Positions 22,860 through 33,631 of a DNA stretch of 64,000 bases are shown here, piece after piece; within the stretch, counting starts at the first letter, position 1, and every line of letters starts with the position of its first letter. A program made the position numbers and the translations under genes. The DNA lies in assembly GCA_029582165.1 (NCBI GenBank), contig CM055885.1, positions 9,422,729-9,486,728 of the forward strand. Direction: 5' to 3'. Below the pieces are notes generated by a model that searched no databases, was not told the DNA's origin, and was given only the letters and a program-made list of their open reading frames with translations. The stretch comes from Portulaca oleracea (lineage: Eukaryota; Streptophyta; Magnoliopsida; Caryophyllales; Portulacaceae).

Positions 22860-24736
22860 GTTGAAAGAAGTTTGTCCTCAAACTTGGAGGTTCAAGTCCA
22901 AGACTTCGATTGGCCCAACTGTGATCTTCACGTGAATCAGGACCTTCACGTGAACTGTGATCTCCTCAGTAGATGGTTTGGGTTGCCCTCCATTATTCTC
23001 CATGAACCTTGGGTCTCCAAAGGTGAGACCAAGGCTAAGTATATCTCCAGTTTTCTTTCCTAGTTGCCAAGAACTCGCTGGACTGGAAGAGATCTTCTTA
23101 CTGTATAAGCGGAGTTTACTTCCATTATCTTCCATGAATCTAGGATCACCAAACTTCTCCATGTAATAAGCTAAGGGGCGTTCCTCCTGAGATAGAATGG
23201 CTCAATACCAACTCGAAGCATCACACTGACCCGAACTTCTTATCAAAGCTACCTAGTAAGGACAAAGTGCGGTGCAAAGTTTTTCCTTGATGATGTCGAA
23301 CACTTGCTGAGCTGCTGGCGTCCATGATAGCTTCCTATACTTCCAAAGCTAGGCCACAGGTCGTAGAATAATGCTGAAATTCCTCACAATTCTTCCATAG
23401 AAAGAAACCAAGCCGGGGAAGCTTCGAACATCTTGCTTACTAGTTGGAGTAGGCCACTTCTTGATAGCTTTGTCTTTTTCTTCATCACCCTTGTTCACTT
23501 TAGTCGAAAGGTCATAACCAAGAGAGACTGTGTTGTTGATGAAGAAGTAACACTCGATACTTTACCACGCTACCACGCGTGAGTTAAGGTCTCCAAAACA
23601 GATTGGAGGTGAAAGATGTTACCTTTCTCACTCTTGCTGTTCACAAGTATATCATCAAAGTAGATAACAATACACTTGCTAATAAGGGACTTCAAAACCT
23701 GAGTCAGCAATCTCATAAAAAGTGAGGGAGCATCAGTTAGATCAAAAAGCTTGACTAACCACTCATGGAGATCTCCTTTAGTTTTGATAGTAGTGTCCCT
23801 TTCTTGAATTCGAACTGGATCAAGGTACCCAGTTCTTGGACCAATCTTTGAAACGACTCGGGTACCATCTAGTTCATCCACTAGATCTTCAATTTTAGGA
23901 AACCTGTACTAGATAGGACTCTTGTTGATGCACAGACGTTGGTTTCTTTCCTTTGGGACCAAAAGGGTAGGGATGGCGCATGGACTGAGTGTCTTCCCTA
24001 TCATACCCTTTTCTAGAAGATCTTCATCTTGCCTATGAACCTTTGGAACATCACTAGGGTTCACGTATTGTTGGACTTCACGTGGAGTGGACATTGCTGA
24101 TGTTCTCTCATATGAGTTCTCGTGAAGAGTAGCAAGAGGGGGTTCTTTTGTGGGCTTTTTGTGGCTATGATATGTGTTTGGGTCTAAGGGAGTGATCTCC
24201 TTATGCTCACTAAACTCAGGGCGTTCAGTGGTCATAGAAGTGATGGGATTTGGATCACTCTCTTTGGGTGGGGACGGATTGGCTATTTTAAGTGGAGCTA
24301 GGGTGATTTTTTTGTGGTTGAACCTGAAGGTGTAGGTGTTGGCTCTTCCATCATGCATCACACTCCTGTCAAATAACCATGGCCTTCCCAACATAATATG
24401 ACAAGCATCCATAGGCAATACATCACACCAAATAGTATCTTGATAGTTCTTGCCAATGGAAAAGCTTACCAAGCATTGATGAGTAACTGGTAGTCCTTCA
24501 CCCTGATTGAGCCATTGGATGGTGTAGGGCTTGAGATGTGGACTAGTTTTCAGCTGAAGTTTGTCCACCAAAGTTGTTGAAGCCACATTGGTGCAGCTTC
24601 CTCCATCAACGATTAAGGAACAGACCTTTCCTTTGATGGTGCAGCGAGACTGAAAGATAACCTCTCGTTGTTGTTGGTCTTCTGGGACAATCGAACTGCT
24701 GAGGATCCTCCTCATGAAGAGCAATTCGTGTGCCAT
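22860..24736 (-). pseudogene. Element E protease, reverse transcriptase and RNase H start, decayed
   Basis: The frame from 24736 begins within the protease region (SLIVDGGSCTNVAS; later CHIMLGRPWLFDR). It reaches the N-terminal reverse transcriptase part (LSPCAIPTLLVPKERNQRLC) and stops at 23909. A second frame (23881-23570) carries the catalytic block with VIYFDDILVNS and, upstream, LTDAPSLFMRLL. A third stretch, about 23500-23200, keeps thumb and RNase H pieces (DVRSFPGLVSFYGRIVRNFS, ILSQEERPLAYYMEKFGDPR). The protein ends there without integrase. The catalytic Asp pair is present, but stops, a lost palm segment and frameshifts make it inactive. Confidence 0.82.
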
Positions 24737-24935
24737 GGTAGGGGTTGGAACGCCAGAGTGACGTTGGGTAAGGATGGATAATGTGTTTGGGCTGTTTGTG
24801 GAGTTTAGGATTGCAAGTTGGTACTGAAGGTTTGAAGGTTACGTGATTGGATTGCAGGTTAAACCTGTGGATTAGCAGGTTAGGCTTTTGGATTTGAAGG
24901 TTACGTGTTTGGTTTACACTCAACCTCAACCTAGA

Positions 24936-24947
24936 GCTCTGATACCA
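24936..24947 (-). other. Element E primer-binding site (tRNA-iMet)
   Basis: On the minus strand TGGTATCAGAGC occurs four bases inside the 5' LTR. It is a perfect 12-base match to the plant initiator-tRNA-Met complement. Confidence 0.92.
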
Positions 24948-24951
24948 CTTT

Positions 24952-26444
24952 TGATGTATTACCGGATCAAGAAAGGTTCTTGATTCCAATAATACATGAA
25001 ACACGTGTAACCAAACAATGAGGATGGGGTGGTTCACGAGATTAAGGAGAAAGAAAGGGGGAGGCTCTCGTGAATTAGGGTTTAATGGAGGTTATTTTGT
25101 CGTGAGGGCTTTTGTAGTTTCAAGATTCAAGTGAGGATGAATCTTGAATGGGAAAGATGGGAGATGGATGATTCTTGGATGGGGGTTTGAAGGGGGATGA
25201 CGTAAAACAAGGGAGGTGAGAGAGGGAGAGGGTGACGTTAGGATGGGGGTGAGAGAGGGAGAGAGTGGCGTTTGATGGGAGAGAAAGTGTGAGGTTGTTA
25301 GGTTGTTGGAGGAGAGAGAAGGTTGTTATGGAGAGAGAAAAGAAAGGAGGTGGAGTGTATTTGAGGAGGTGGGAGTCGTTTGAGGGGGGGGGGGTGAGGG
25401 TGATAGGAGGTGGCGTTGGGGATGAAGGGGTAGGGTATAGGATTAATGTGACTTAACTGTATTGACAAAAAGCTCACAGGGTAATCACCTTAACTATATT
25501 GATAGAAAGGTAAGACCGGATAGATCTAGGTTTCCTAATTGAATCCACACATAGGACAACCTAGGGCTAACTTGATCTAGACCCCAACCTAGGATCAAGC
25601 TCTTCCTAACCCCTTGGGTGCCAAACCAAGATACAATAGAAGAAAAGGGTGAGAGTTTATCCAAACACTTGAGGGATAGCTAAAAGCTTAAGGGGTTTCA
25701 TATTTCTGAATTGGATTTGAATTGATTACAAGCCTAGGCTATTTATACTAGGAGAGTCCTTAAGGGACTAGTACTCCTACTTAGCGTGAAAGCCAAGCTA
25801 TTCTAAACTAGGAGACTCCTAATTGGCGTGCAAGCCAAGGAGAATTCCTCTACTAGTCGCGTACTTATTCCTACTCTCCCTTGGATTAGGAATCCTTATC
25901 CTAGGGGGAGTTTGTTATAACTAACCTTATCCTAGTTGGTTTTGGCTTTCCTAATCCAAGATGGATTAGTTACAAAATAGCCAATCTCTTTCTAGGAAAG
26001 ATAAACTACACGCCTAATCTACCTAGGATGATCAAGTTTATAATTCACTTGTCATCTTACATTTATTCTAAAATTAAAACGCACCAAAACTATTTAAAAC
26101 TATAATTAAATAAATTACATCCAAAAATCAAGATTATTAAATTTGGCTTGAATTTTCTTGATTTGGACATGTAGCTCCTTGGACTTGGCGTGTGTCTTTG
26201 GCCCATCTAGGATGTTTGAACATCCTCTTGAAATAAGAAACACACCATATGAATGGGCCTTTGAATCTCCACCTTGTATCCTTCCTTCTTAGCCCATCTT
26301 ACCTCTATGTAAAAGAACTGAATCTTCTTTGCTGGGCCTGTGTAGAATGGAGTCTTTTCATGAAGGATCCCATCTTTAACTTGGTGTTTCAAGTGGGCTT
26401 CCTTGATTGGGCTTGGGGGACTTAGCGTGGGCTGATTTACATCA
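24952..26444 (-). mobile_element. Element E 5' LTR (1493 bp)
   Basis: Nearly identical to 21363-22849. The main length difference is a longer G-run at about 25385-25393. Its TATA box lies on minus at 25747-25740. Confidence 0.93.
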
Positions 26445-26805
26445 GATGAGAGGGGATATTTATAGTAGGAGGGTGAGGTGGTGAGGATGGAAGGTGAGGG
26501 ACATGATCCCATGGATTACCACACTGGCAATTGCATTACCAGTCCAGGGAATTGTGTAAGGCCACCGGGCCTTCCTATTTTCCTGGTTGGGGCGCGCTCT
26601 ACTGGGCTAGGCCGAAGGCTTTGTGGAAGAGAGGAAGGCCGCCTAGCCTTCCTTTTTCTGTGGGCTTTTTTGTTCGTTGCTGGGTCTATTTTGAAAACGG
26701 GCAAGGCCCACTGGCCTTCTTATTTTCTTTGATTTAAGCCGACTTATTTTGGCCCGGTTTTCCTGAGTGAAATTTATCGGTACAAAATTCAGTGTCTACA
26801 ATGAT

Positions 26806-26924
26806 TATCTCTTAAAGGGTTTTTTTAAAGGTTCAAACCCCATCACAAATCACCAAATCACCAAATTACACCCCCAATCCGCGTGGACGTTCGGAAGCCT
26901 GAACGGCGGGGAAAAATGTCCACA
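26806..26924 (+). mobile_element. Element A 5' LTR, right end
   Basis: This resumes after B's duplicated target ATGAT and ends TGTCCACA, just before the primer site. It is the U5 end of A's LTR. Confidence 0.65.
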
Positions 26925-26927
26925 GGA

Positions 26928-26947
26928 TTTTTGCGACTCCACTGGGG
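26928..26947 (+). other. Element A primer-binding site (tRNA-Arg-like)
   Basis: TTTTGCGACTCCACTGGGGA lies three bases after the LTR end. It shares GCGACTCCAC with B's site, which supports a common primer tRNA in this lineage. Confidence 0.7.
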
Positions 26948-28379
26948 AGGTTTTCTTAAAGTGGGTAAAACATGAAAGAAGTTTAGTGTGTTTTAAAATT
27001 TTTTGGAAGGAAGATAAGTTTTTACTTTATATTATTAAGTCATTCTTTTTTTAGGCATAAATGCATTGCATATACCGGGCTACCTCCTGGTCATGAATGT
27101 TGGTTAGGTTACACTTAAAGCGCCGGTTTAGGTTTTGTTTATAACTATAAAAAATAACCATGGGATGCCGGACCAGCTATACTCAATTGGTGCGCTTACA
27201 TCGGGATAGCCTTAGTCACCACATCCACTCATGTATCACTCTACGAGGTCTGCACATGAGCCTCCAAGAGCAACACCCCATACATTCAAGTTGTCTTTAC
27301 AACGAGAATGCAATAGGCCGAGTACATGAGCTGATAAGCCTTGTCCAGCCAATAAACCCTCTTGTACATACAACCTTGGTTTAGGGTATCTTTGTTTATG
27401 TGTATGCTATGTGCTACGTGCTTACTTTTGTCGTAAAAAGTCAACCCAAGTCTAGAGATGTTGTCTTAGTCCATATAGTAATCATTGGGTTGAGAAGAGT
27501 CATGTTTACAACTACGGTTAGTTAATCTCAAAAGTTATGGTTAACCTAGTGGTTACGCCTATTTATCTATAAATGTCAATTATCTTGGTTCACAAAGTAA
27601 ACTCAACTCGCCTTGATGATTCTACATGGCCCTTGACGACATTCTCTTAACAAAGGTAAAAAAAAAAACAAACCTGATTAAAAGTCAAAACAAAGTTAGT
27701 GGGTAAAGTCTTAGACTGTGTAATAATCACCGGGTTTGAGTAAGTTAATTTATCTAATTAATTATTGAATCCGTCATGAATTTATGGTCGGCCCGTTGCT
27801 AGGCCCAACCATATTGGATTCAGCAATTAAGCCCATAAACTAATTACAGCTCACCTGTTGTTGGTTTTATCTAGTCCTTCACAATATCCACTTTCCTGGT
27901 AAAATAAGATAAAAAAATGTAGAAAGTGTAGACTGTCAGTCATGTCGATCATTATTCTAGCCCGTATAATAGTCAGTATGGCTTGAGTTGGTCTGACAAA
28001 TTGTCCAAGATACAAATTCTCCTTAAAACGGTCGGCCTGTGGATGGGGCCTATCCGAATTGAGAAACACTGACTTGCGATTCCTTACTCAGTTCTGATTC
28101 GCCATACTTGGCTTCATTCGGCCCTTTATGATGATCAAGTTGTCCTTAGATTCATGTAAAGTTAGGTCATGCAAACCCATGTTCTAGGTGAGTCACTTCC
28201 TTAAGTCAGCATATTGGTAATGCACCTTAGGTGGTCCCATATAGGTCAGCTAAGTCATGCATTCATCGGGATGAGTAGTTTTCTTTTTTTAAAAGGTCAA
28301 TCTCTGAACTATGTGTGGTTGTTCTTTAGCCAGTATAGGAGACCCGAGTCTAGCTTGAATCCTAGGACCATCCCGGTGT
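26948..28379 (+). other. Element A leader (untranslated)
   Basis: About 1.4 kb without a convincing coding frame. It contains ATATACCGGGCTACCTCCTG and other blocks shared with B's leader (20061-20290 and 8515-9231). Long leaders of this kind precede gag in Tat/Ogre elements. A 74-codon frame at 27160 has no domain. Confidence 0.65.
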
Positions 28380-29966
28380 TTGATCCGTAACCCGGATTAC
28401 GTTCCGCAGAATCCTAAGCCTAAGGTCTCTCGCCGTCTACAGTTCGACATGTCTGCCAATGAGAACCAAGGTGACAATTCGGTCAACTCTGCTCTGACCA
28501 AATTTCTCGAGGAGAAATTCAACCAGATGGAAGGTTCGATTACCTTCGCCACTTTACAACAGGAAAAGAAAGACGAGGAGCATACCGCCCGGTAGCGGGA
28601 ACTCATCGAGAAACAAAATAGCCGTATTGAGCAACAACAGGAGACTTTGAATTGTATATTGGAAGCCCTGTCCCGTATTAATGTGCATGTAGGGATGAGC
28701 AATGATGATGAAGATGCTATGGAGATTATCCCTAACCCTGTGTCCACTGTTGATAAAGGCAAAGGAAAACTAGGGGAAGGTCCCAGTACGGGAGGAGTCA
28801 TCCATGTGCCAGATGACCCAACACCTAAGCCACCACCACCAATGGCTACCCCTCAAGTTGTGCCAGTTAAGATCGAAGTCGAGCTACAAGACACTCCTGT
28901 CATCCAAGAGATGAAGGTGCAGTTGAATGTGTTTAAGAATGCTGTCAGTCAGATGCCTGCTTTTGCCAATCATTTCTTTGAATTTGAACCACCTGTTGAG
29001 ATTAATGACAAAATCGCTGGCAAGATGGACATACCCCTGAAGAAGTTTAGTCCATCTGACAACCCAACTCACCATGTATGGGAGTTCAACTGAGTGGTGC
29101 CACTCTGTGGCATCGGCACTAAGCATTACAAGCAAGTTTTCCTATCGTCACTGAATGATGAAGCATTAGATTGTTGTTACACTCTTCCTTTGGAGACACA
29201 AGGAGATTGGATTGCCTTGTGTAGAGCATTCATCAAGCATTACAACAAGATTCAAAGGGACAAAGTGACTTTGACAAATGTTATGGCCATTCGCGAGGGA
29301 GATGACGAGCTATTCTCGACTTACTACGAGAGGCGACATTCTAAGATGTCCCAAGTGACTGACATTATTCCAACAGAAGTTCAGTTAGACACCTTCATCC
29401 GTAGTCTAAAGATAAGTCCGGTCCAGCATTTAGACTTTCATGTAGTAGAGAACTTTGAGTACTTAAAAAAGCTGTGCCCAAAGTTGGAGGCACGGAAGGA
29501 GAGAAATGCAGTGTCTCAGAGTTGGAAAGGTAACAACACGACACAGAGGACTATCAATGCTCCAAGGGTGATTGAGACTAATGTCATCCAAAACGTGAAC
29601 TGTGGCCCATTTCAAAAGACGACATTTTTCAGTATGATTCTTATACCCCCTTGGATATGACTTATGTTGAATCCTTGGACCGTGTGCTAAAGTCCAACAA
29701 GATCCAGCTACCTACACTATAGCCAGAGCCTGAGAACAAAGGACCAGAGCATGAGGGGTCATGACACCGAGCGATGCTATACATTCAAGAACCTCATCGA
29801 GAAAATGATTCGCTCAGGTGAATTACTAGCACCCAAGTCAACAAGGATACCCAACAACAAAAGCAATCCTCTTCCAAATCATGCTATTTTTGTAGGAGAG
29901 GGTACTTTTGACCCATCTGAATGTATTACTGACGAAGGAGCACTGAACTCCCCCTTGAAGATTTGA
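28380..29966 (+). pseudogene. Element A gag, decayed
   Basis: One frame is followed across stops at about 28593 and 29091. It has an N-terminal coiled-coil-like region (EKQNSRIEQQQETLNCILEA), a proline-rich linker, the gag core (FSPSDNPTHHVWEFN; DWIALCRAFIKHYNK) and, after a frameshift at about 29620, the finger remnant GHDTERCYTFKNLIEKMIRS at about 29757. The start codon is uncertain. B's gag is homologous. Confidence 0.8.
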
Positions 29967-30790
29967 CAACCTTTACTGTCAATGGTATATGGGTAAGCGA
30001 TGAAGAGGATGTCTATAAAGAAATTCCTGGCGATGACTTTTGGTCCGATCAAGAAGAGGTTCCGCCCAACTCCGCATTTTTGACTAGGTTTAGGAGACAT
30101 AATCAACTTAGAAGTGATCCCGTGGTTCCGACGCCTAACACTCCCAGGACGGAGATGCCAACTGCACCTGAGGATTCGGTCCTCACACAAATGAAGAAGA
30201 CAATGGTGAATGTTTCCATTTGGCAATTAATGTGTGTTTCTATGCTACATCGAGAGCTTGTACTGGGGGCTCTCCAAAATGCCATCATTCCTACTTCTAC
30301 AACTCCAGAGGTGTTGGTTTCCCATGTTACTGCTAGTTAAGGGGCAATCTCCTTTAGTGATGAAGATTTACTAGTATCCGGTGTAAACCATAACAAAGCC
30401 TTGTACTTAATAGCAATTTGTACTAGTAAAGTGATCCCATTGATCTTGGTAGATAATGGTTCTGCTATAAATGTTTTCCCTTAGCGTACGTCTGCCAAAT
30501 TAGGGGTGCAAAAGAGTCAAGTGGTTTAGGATGCTGTGTTGCTCCGTGCTCATGACAACACACCTCGATAATCATTGGGCACTATAACTCTACCTATTAC
30601 CTTTGATCACATTTCTCAAAATGTAGAGTTCATGGTCCTGGACATCCCGACTGCTTTTAATCTACTACTAGGACGACCATGGTTACACAACTGTAACGCA
30701 GTAGCATCAACTCTGCATCAAAAGGTGAAGATGGTCAATCAAGGCCAAGTGATTACCCTTTCTGGAGGAACTGTCTCTGGAAATTTTTGA
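29963..30790 (+). pseudogene. Element A aspartic protease region, decayed
   Basis: The frame with stops runs from an acidic linker (GIWVSDEEDVYKEIPGDD) to the retropepsin. The active-site loop reads LILVDNGSAINVFP, with DNGSA in place of the usual DSG or DTG; DNGS is usual for Tat proteases. The flap and second half follow, with FNLLLGRPWLHNC. It releases the mature proteins from the polyprotein in active relatives. Stops at about 30338, 30481 and 30568 break it. Confidence 0.78.
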
Positions 30791-30832
30791 GCCCAAGCAG
30801 CCTGTGTAGAGATATAACATACTTCTACTCAC

Positions 30833-31033
30833 ATGGAGCTCCACAATTTTGAGATGATTGCTGTCATAGAGGACGAAGCACCTTTTGACTTCGATCCTTA
30901 TTCTAATATGAAAGTACATGCTATCATGAAGAAACAGGGGTACTTCCCTGGGATGTCTCTAGGAAAAAGACCGGATAAGGTCGCGCCAAAGTTTTCCACC
31001 TCGACGCACTCTTGTCGTTTTGGTTTGGGGTAA
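30833..31033 (+). pseudogene. Element A G-patch domain
   Basis: The frame contains MKKQGYFPGMSLGKRPDKVA and ends FGLG at a stop. It matches the glycine-rich G-patch that Tat/Ogre polyproteins carry after the protease, a putative RNA-binding module. Key glycines are present, though the C-terminal part is diverged. Confidence 0.75.
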
Positions 31034-31576
31034 AAACCCACTAATCAAGAGGTTTATCTCACTAAGGCCATGCTGGCCCGACAAAGGAACCAATCCGACT
31101 CTCCAACGCTGATGGAGACCAAACCATATCCGCTCACACTGAATGGGCAGTTCATTAGGCAAGGGGATGACTTTCCCTAACATGGATTCCCGGAACCTCG
31201 CTATGTCAATGGTGTCCGTGTTCCTGGATTGGAGATTTTTATTGACTGTGAGGCTTTGGTGAAAGAAGTGGTCAAGCCAAAATCAGATGAGTCATCGCCT
31301 CTTGAGTGGACTCATCTCGCTAGAGGAAACATGTTTGGTATGCTATTCGGCCAGGAAGCTACAAAAGAAGGAAAAGAAGTGGACCCGATGGTTGCTGTGT
31401 TGTCCAGTCCTGAATTTGATCCAACCACCATGATCTCTGTTGATGGAGGTCGCCGTGAGATGTCCTGGGTCGATTCTACCGGTAATAAATGTACTCTAGT
31501 GTTAGGAGAACCTTGTAAGGTCCTGTCTGAGTCGAGCACTAGTGGATCTATAGTTTAGTCTAAGTCTTTCGGACCC
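31034..31576 (+). pseudogene. Element A linker between G-patch and reverse transcriptase
   Basis: The frame at 31229-31558 has no domain I can name. It lies where the Tat polyprotein links its G-patch to the reverse transcriptase and contains LEWTHLARGNMFGMLFGQEA. It is part of the polyprotein by position. Confidence 0.55.
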
Positions 31577-33231
31577 ATGTCTGATGAGTCTGTATCCATT
31601 TCTACATTCAATGAAGTAAACCTTTCCGAGTATTCTTGTTCTTGTTCCTTTCCCCTTAATTGTTGTGCTAATAATTATGAATTTGATGCTGAACATTTAA
31701 AAGACTTTAATGAATTAACACAAGCTATAATCGAGTATGAGAATCACATGTCAGTAGTTGAAGAAACCATCACCATCAATGTGGGGATGCGTGAAACTCC
31801 CCGGGAATTGAAAATTGGCAAATCATTAACCCTAAAGGAGAAACATGAGTTCTCCACTCTCTTGAAAGAGTTTATCGACGTCTTCACCTAGTCTTATGAG
31901 GATATGCTTGGGATCGACAGGGAAATCGCCGAGCATGCTATACCTCTCTACCCTAATGCTAAGCCAATTCAATAGCGTCCACACAAAATCAAGAATGGGT
32001 GGTCCGATAAGATTCATGATGAGGTCCGGAAACAGTTGTAAGCTAAGTTCATTAGAATTGTAGAGTTTTCAAAATGGGTGGCCAATACTGTTCCGATACC
32101 GAAAAAAGACGGAAAGGTACGGATGTGCGTTGACTTTAAAGACTTGAACAAGGCTAGCCCAAAAGATTGCTTTCCTTTGCCACACATCGACGTCCTATTG
32201 ATCATACATGTGGGCATGAACTCCTATCATTTATGGATGGGTATGCTAGCTACAACCAGATCAAAATGGTTGAAGAAGACATGGAGAAAACATCCTTTAT
32301 CACTCCGTTGGGAACCTTTTGCTACATGGTTATGCCCTTTGGATTGAAGAATGCTGGTGCCACTTACCAACGCACCGTCACCACTTTACTCCATGACATG
32401 ATCTATAAGGAAGTAGAATCATATGTGGATGATATGATTGTAAAATCAGAAAGGCCTGAAGACCATATCCCTAACTTGTGCAAGTTCTTCCTTAGGCTTC
32501 GCAAGTACAACATGAGATCGAATCCGCAGAAGTGTGCATTACGAGTGACTTCAGGGAAGTTGTTAGGGTATATCGTCAGTCAAAAGGGAATAGAAGTTGA
32601 TTAATCTAAGATTCAAGCTATCCAAGACATGCCTCCACCTCGAACGGAAAAGGAAATTCGTGGGTTCCTAGGACGAGTGCAATATTTGAGCAAGTTTATT
32701 TCCAAGCTCACCATGACCTGCGAACCACTATTTAAGAAATTGAAGAAGGTGTCAAAGGTTGAATGGGACGACCAGTGTCAAGCAGCGTTCGATAAGATCA
32801 AAGCCGATTTGATGAGTCCACCAGTACTAGTCCCACCCGTGCCGGGAAAACCGTTACTGCTCTATCTTACAATCAACCAGGGTGCAATGGGTGCCATATT
32901 GGCCCAAAAGCTCGATAATCTGGAGAAGGCTATATACTACATCAGTAAGAAGTTCTCAGGGTGTAAATCCCGCTATTATGAGATCGAAAAGATGGCCTTG
33001 GCACTAGTTTGGTCTACAAAGAAGCTTCGTCATTATCTGCTATTGCACACTGTTTATGTGATCGTGGCATGTAACCCGGTCAAATACAACATGGAGCAAC
33101 CTACTATTAACAACAGGATCGCCCGATGGGTAGTTATACTGTCCAAGTTTGATCTTAATTTCCAACATCAAAAGTCTATAAATGGTCAGGCAAACTCTGA
33201 TTTTCTGGCTGAACTCCCAACAGAAGACTAA
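31577..33231 (+). pseudogene. Element A reverse transcriptase and first RNase H, decayed
   Basis: It copies the element RNA in active relatives. Motifs run in order: VRMCVDFKDLNKASPKDCFP (about 32117), a frameshift near 32200, then MDGYASYNQIKMVEEDMEKT, MPFGLKNAGATYQR and the catalytic YVDDMIVKS (about 32430). A stop at about 32602 precedes the connection (KEIRGFLGRVQYLSKFISKL). The RNase H piece has AIYYISKKFSGCKSRYYEIE and a final QANSDFLAELPTED. The palm Asp pair is intact. It is clearly Tat lineage by the AGATYQR and YVDDM wording. Confidence 0.88.
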
Positions 33232-33619
33232 TACTGGGGGCTTAGAGTTTATTGATGAGCAAGTGTTCCAAGTGGAGGAGGAGGCTTGGAAGCTATATTT
33301 CAATGGTGCTGCAAACCAGATGGGGTGTGGAGCCGGGGGTTTGTTGGTATCTCTCGAAGATCTGCACTTTCCTTTGGTGGTCAAGCTGGATTTTGACGCC
33401 ACCAACAATGCTGCCGAATATGAGGCCTGCATCTTGGGTATATATACATCTCTGGAGATGGGTATTGAAAGATTGCGAGTGTTTGGAGATTCAAGTTTGA
33501 TTGTCCATCAAGCTACCAATGTTTGGAGGGTGAAAAGTGAGTCTTTGGCATTATATCAACAACACTTGTTTGATTTGGCCAAGAGATTGAAGCATATTGA
33601 GTTCAAATACCTACCATGA
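33182..33619 (+). pseudogene. Element A second, archaeal-type RNase H
   Basis: Tat-lineage elements carry an extra RNase H after the first. Here it shows LYFNGAANQMGCGAGGLLVS, NNAAEYEACILGIYTSLEMG and FGDSSLIVHQ. The first catalytic position reads Asn where family members have Asp (usually DGA), so this copy is probably inactive. The Glu and second Asp are present. The frame overlaps the end of the first RNase H in a shifted frame. Confidence 0.85.
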
Positions 33620-33631
33620 AGTCACAATGAA

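Larger units (their letters stand above)
21363..26444 (-). mobile_element. Element E: young non-autonomous chromovirus on the minus strand
   Basis: LTRs of 1487 and 1493 bp (21363-22849 and 24952-26444) begin TGATGTA and end TACATCA. They are flanked by a perfect 5-bp duplication GATGA (21358-21362 and 26445-26449). The 2.1-kb interior has a tRNA-iMet primer site, protease, reverse transcriptase and the start of RNase H, then a polypurine tract. Gag and integrase are absent. By eye the LTRs differ at about 20-25 positions (about 1.5%), making it one of the more recent insertions here. Confidence 0.95.
774..26800 (-). mobile_element. Element B: gag-only Tat-like retrotransposon on the minus strand, host of several insertions
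   Basis: The two LTRs have the same orientation (774-2354 and 20308-26800). They are flanked by the same 5-bp word ATGAT (769-773 and 26801-26805), so this was one insertion. On the minus strand the order is 5' LTR, primer site (20306-20291), leader, gag (7715 to about 6180), long non-coding 3' region with minisatellites, polypurine tract (2369-2355) and 3' LTR. No pol is present, so it depended on another element for mobility. Nested inside are a hAT MITE, a Mutator-type MITE, chromovirus C with F, and chromovirus E. Removing these leaves roughly 9.2 kb. The family is seen again as solo LTR G. Confidence 0.9.
20308..26800 (-). mobile_element. Element B 5' LTR, split by element E
   Basis: It matches 774-2354 on both sides of the E insertion (21363-26444). 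Without E and one duplication copy it is about 1406 bp. It is shorter than the 3' LTR because about 150 bp are missing at about 26516, which removes one arm of the 25-bp palindrome. The remaining TATA box (TATAAATA on minus, 26464-26457) lies only seven bases from E's duplicated target. Confidence 0.9.
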
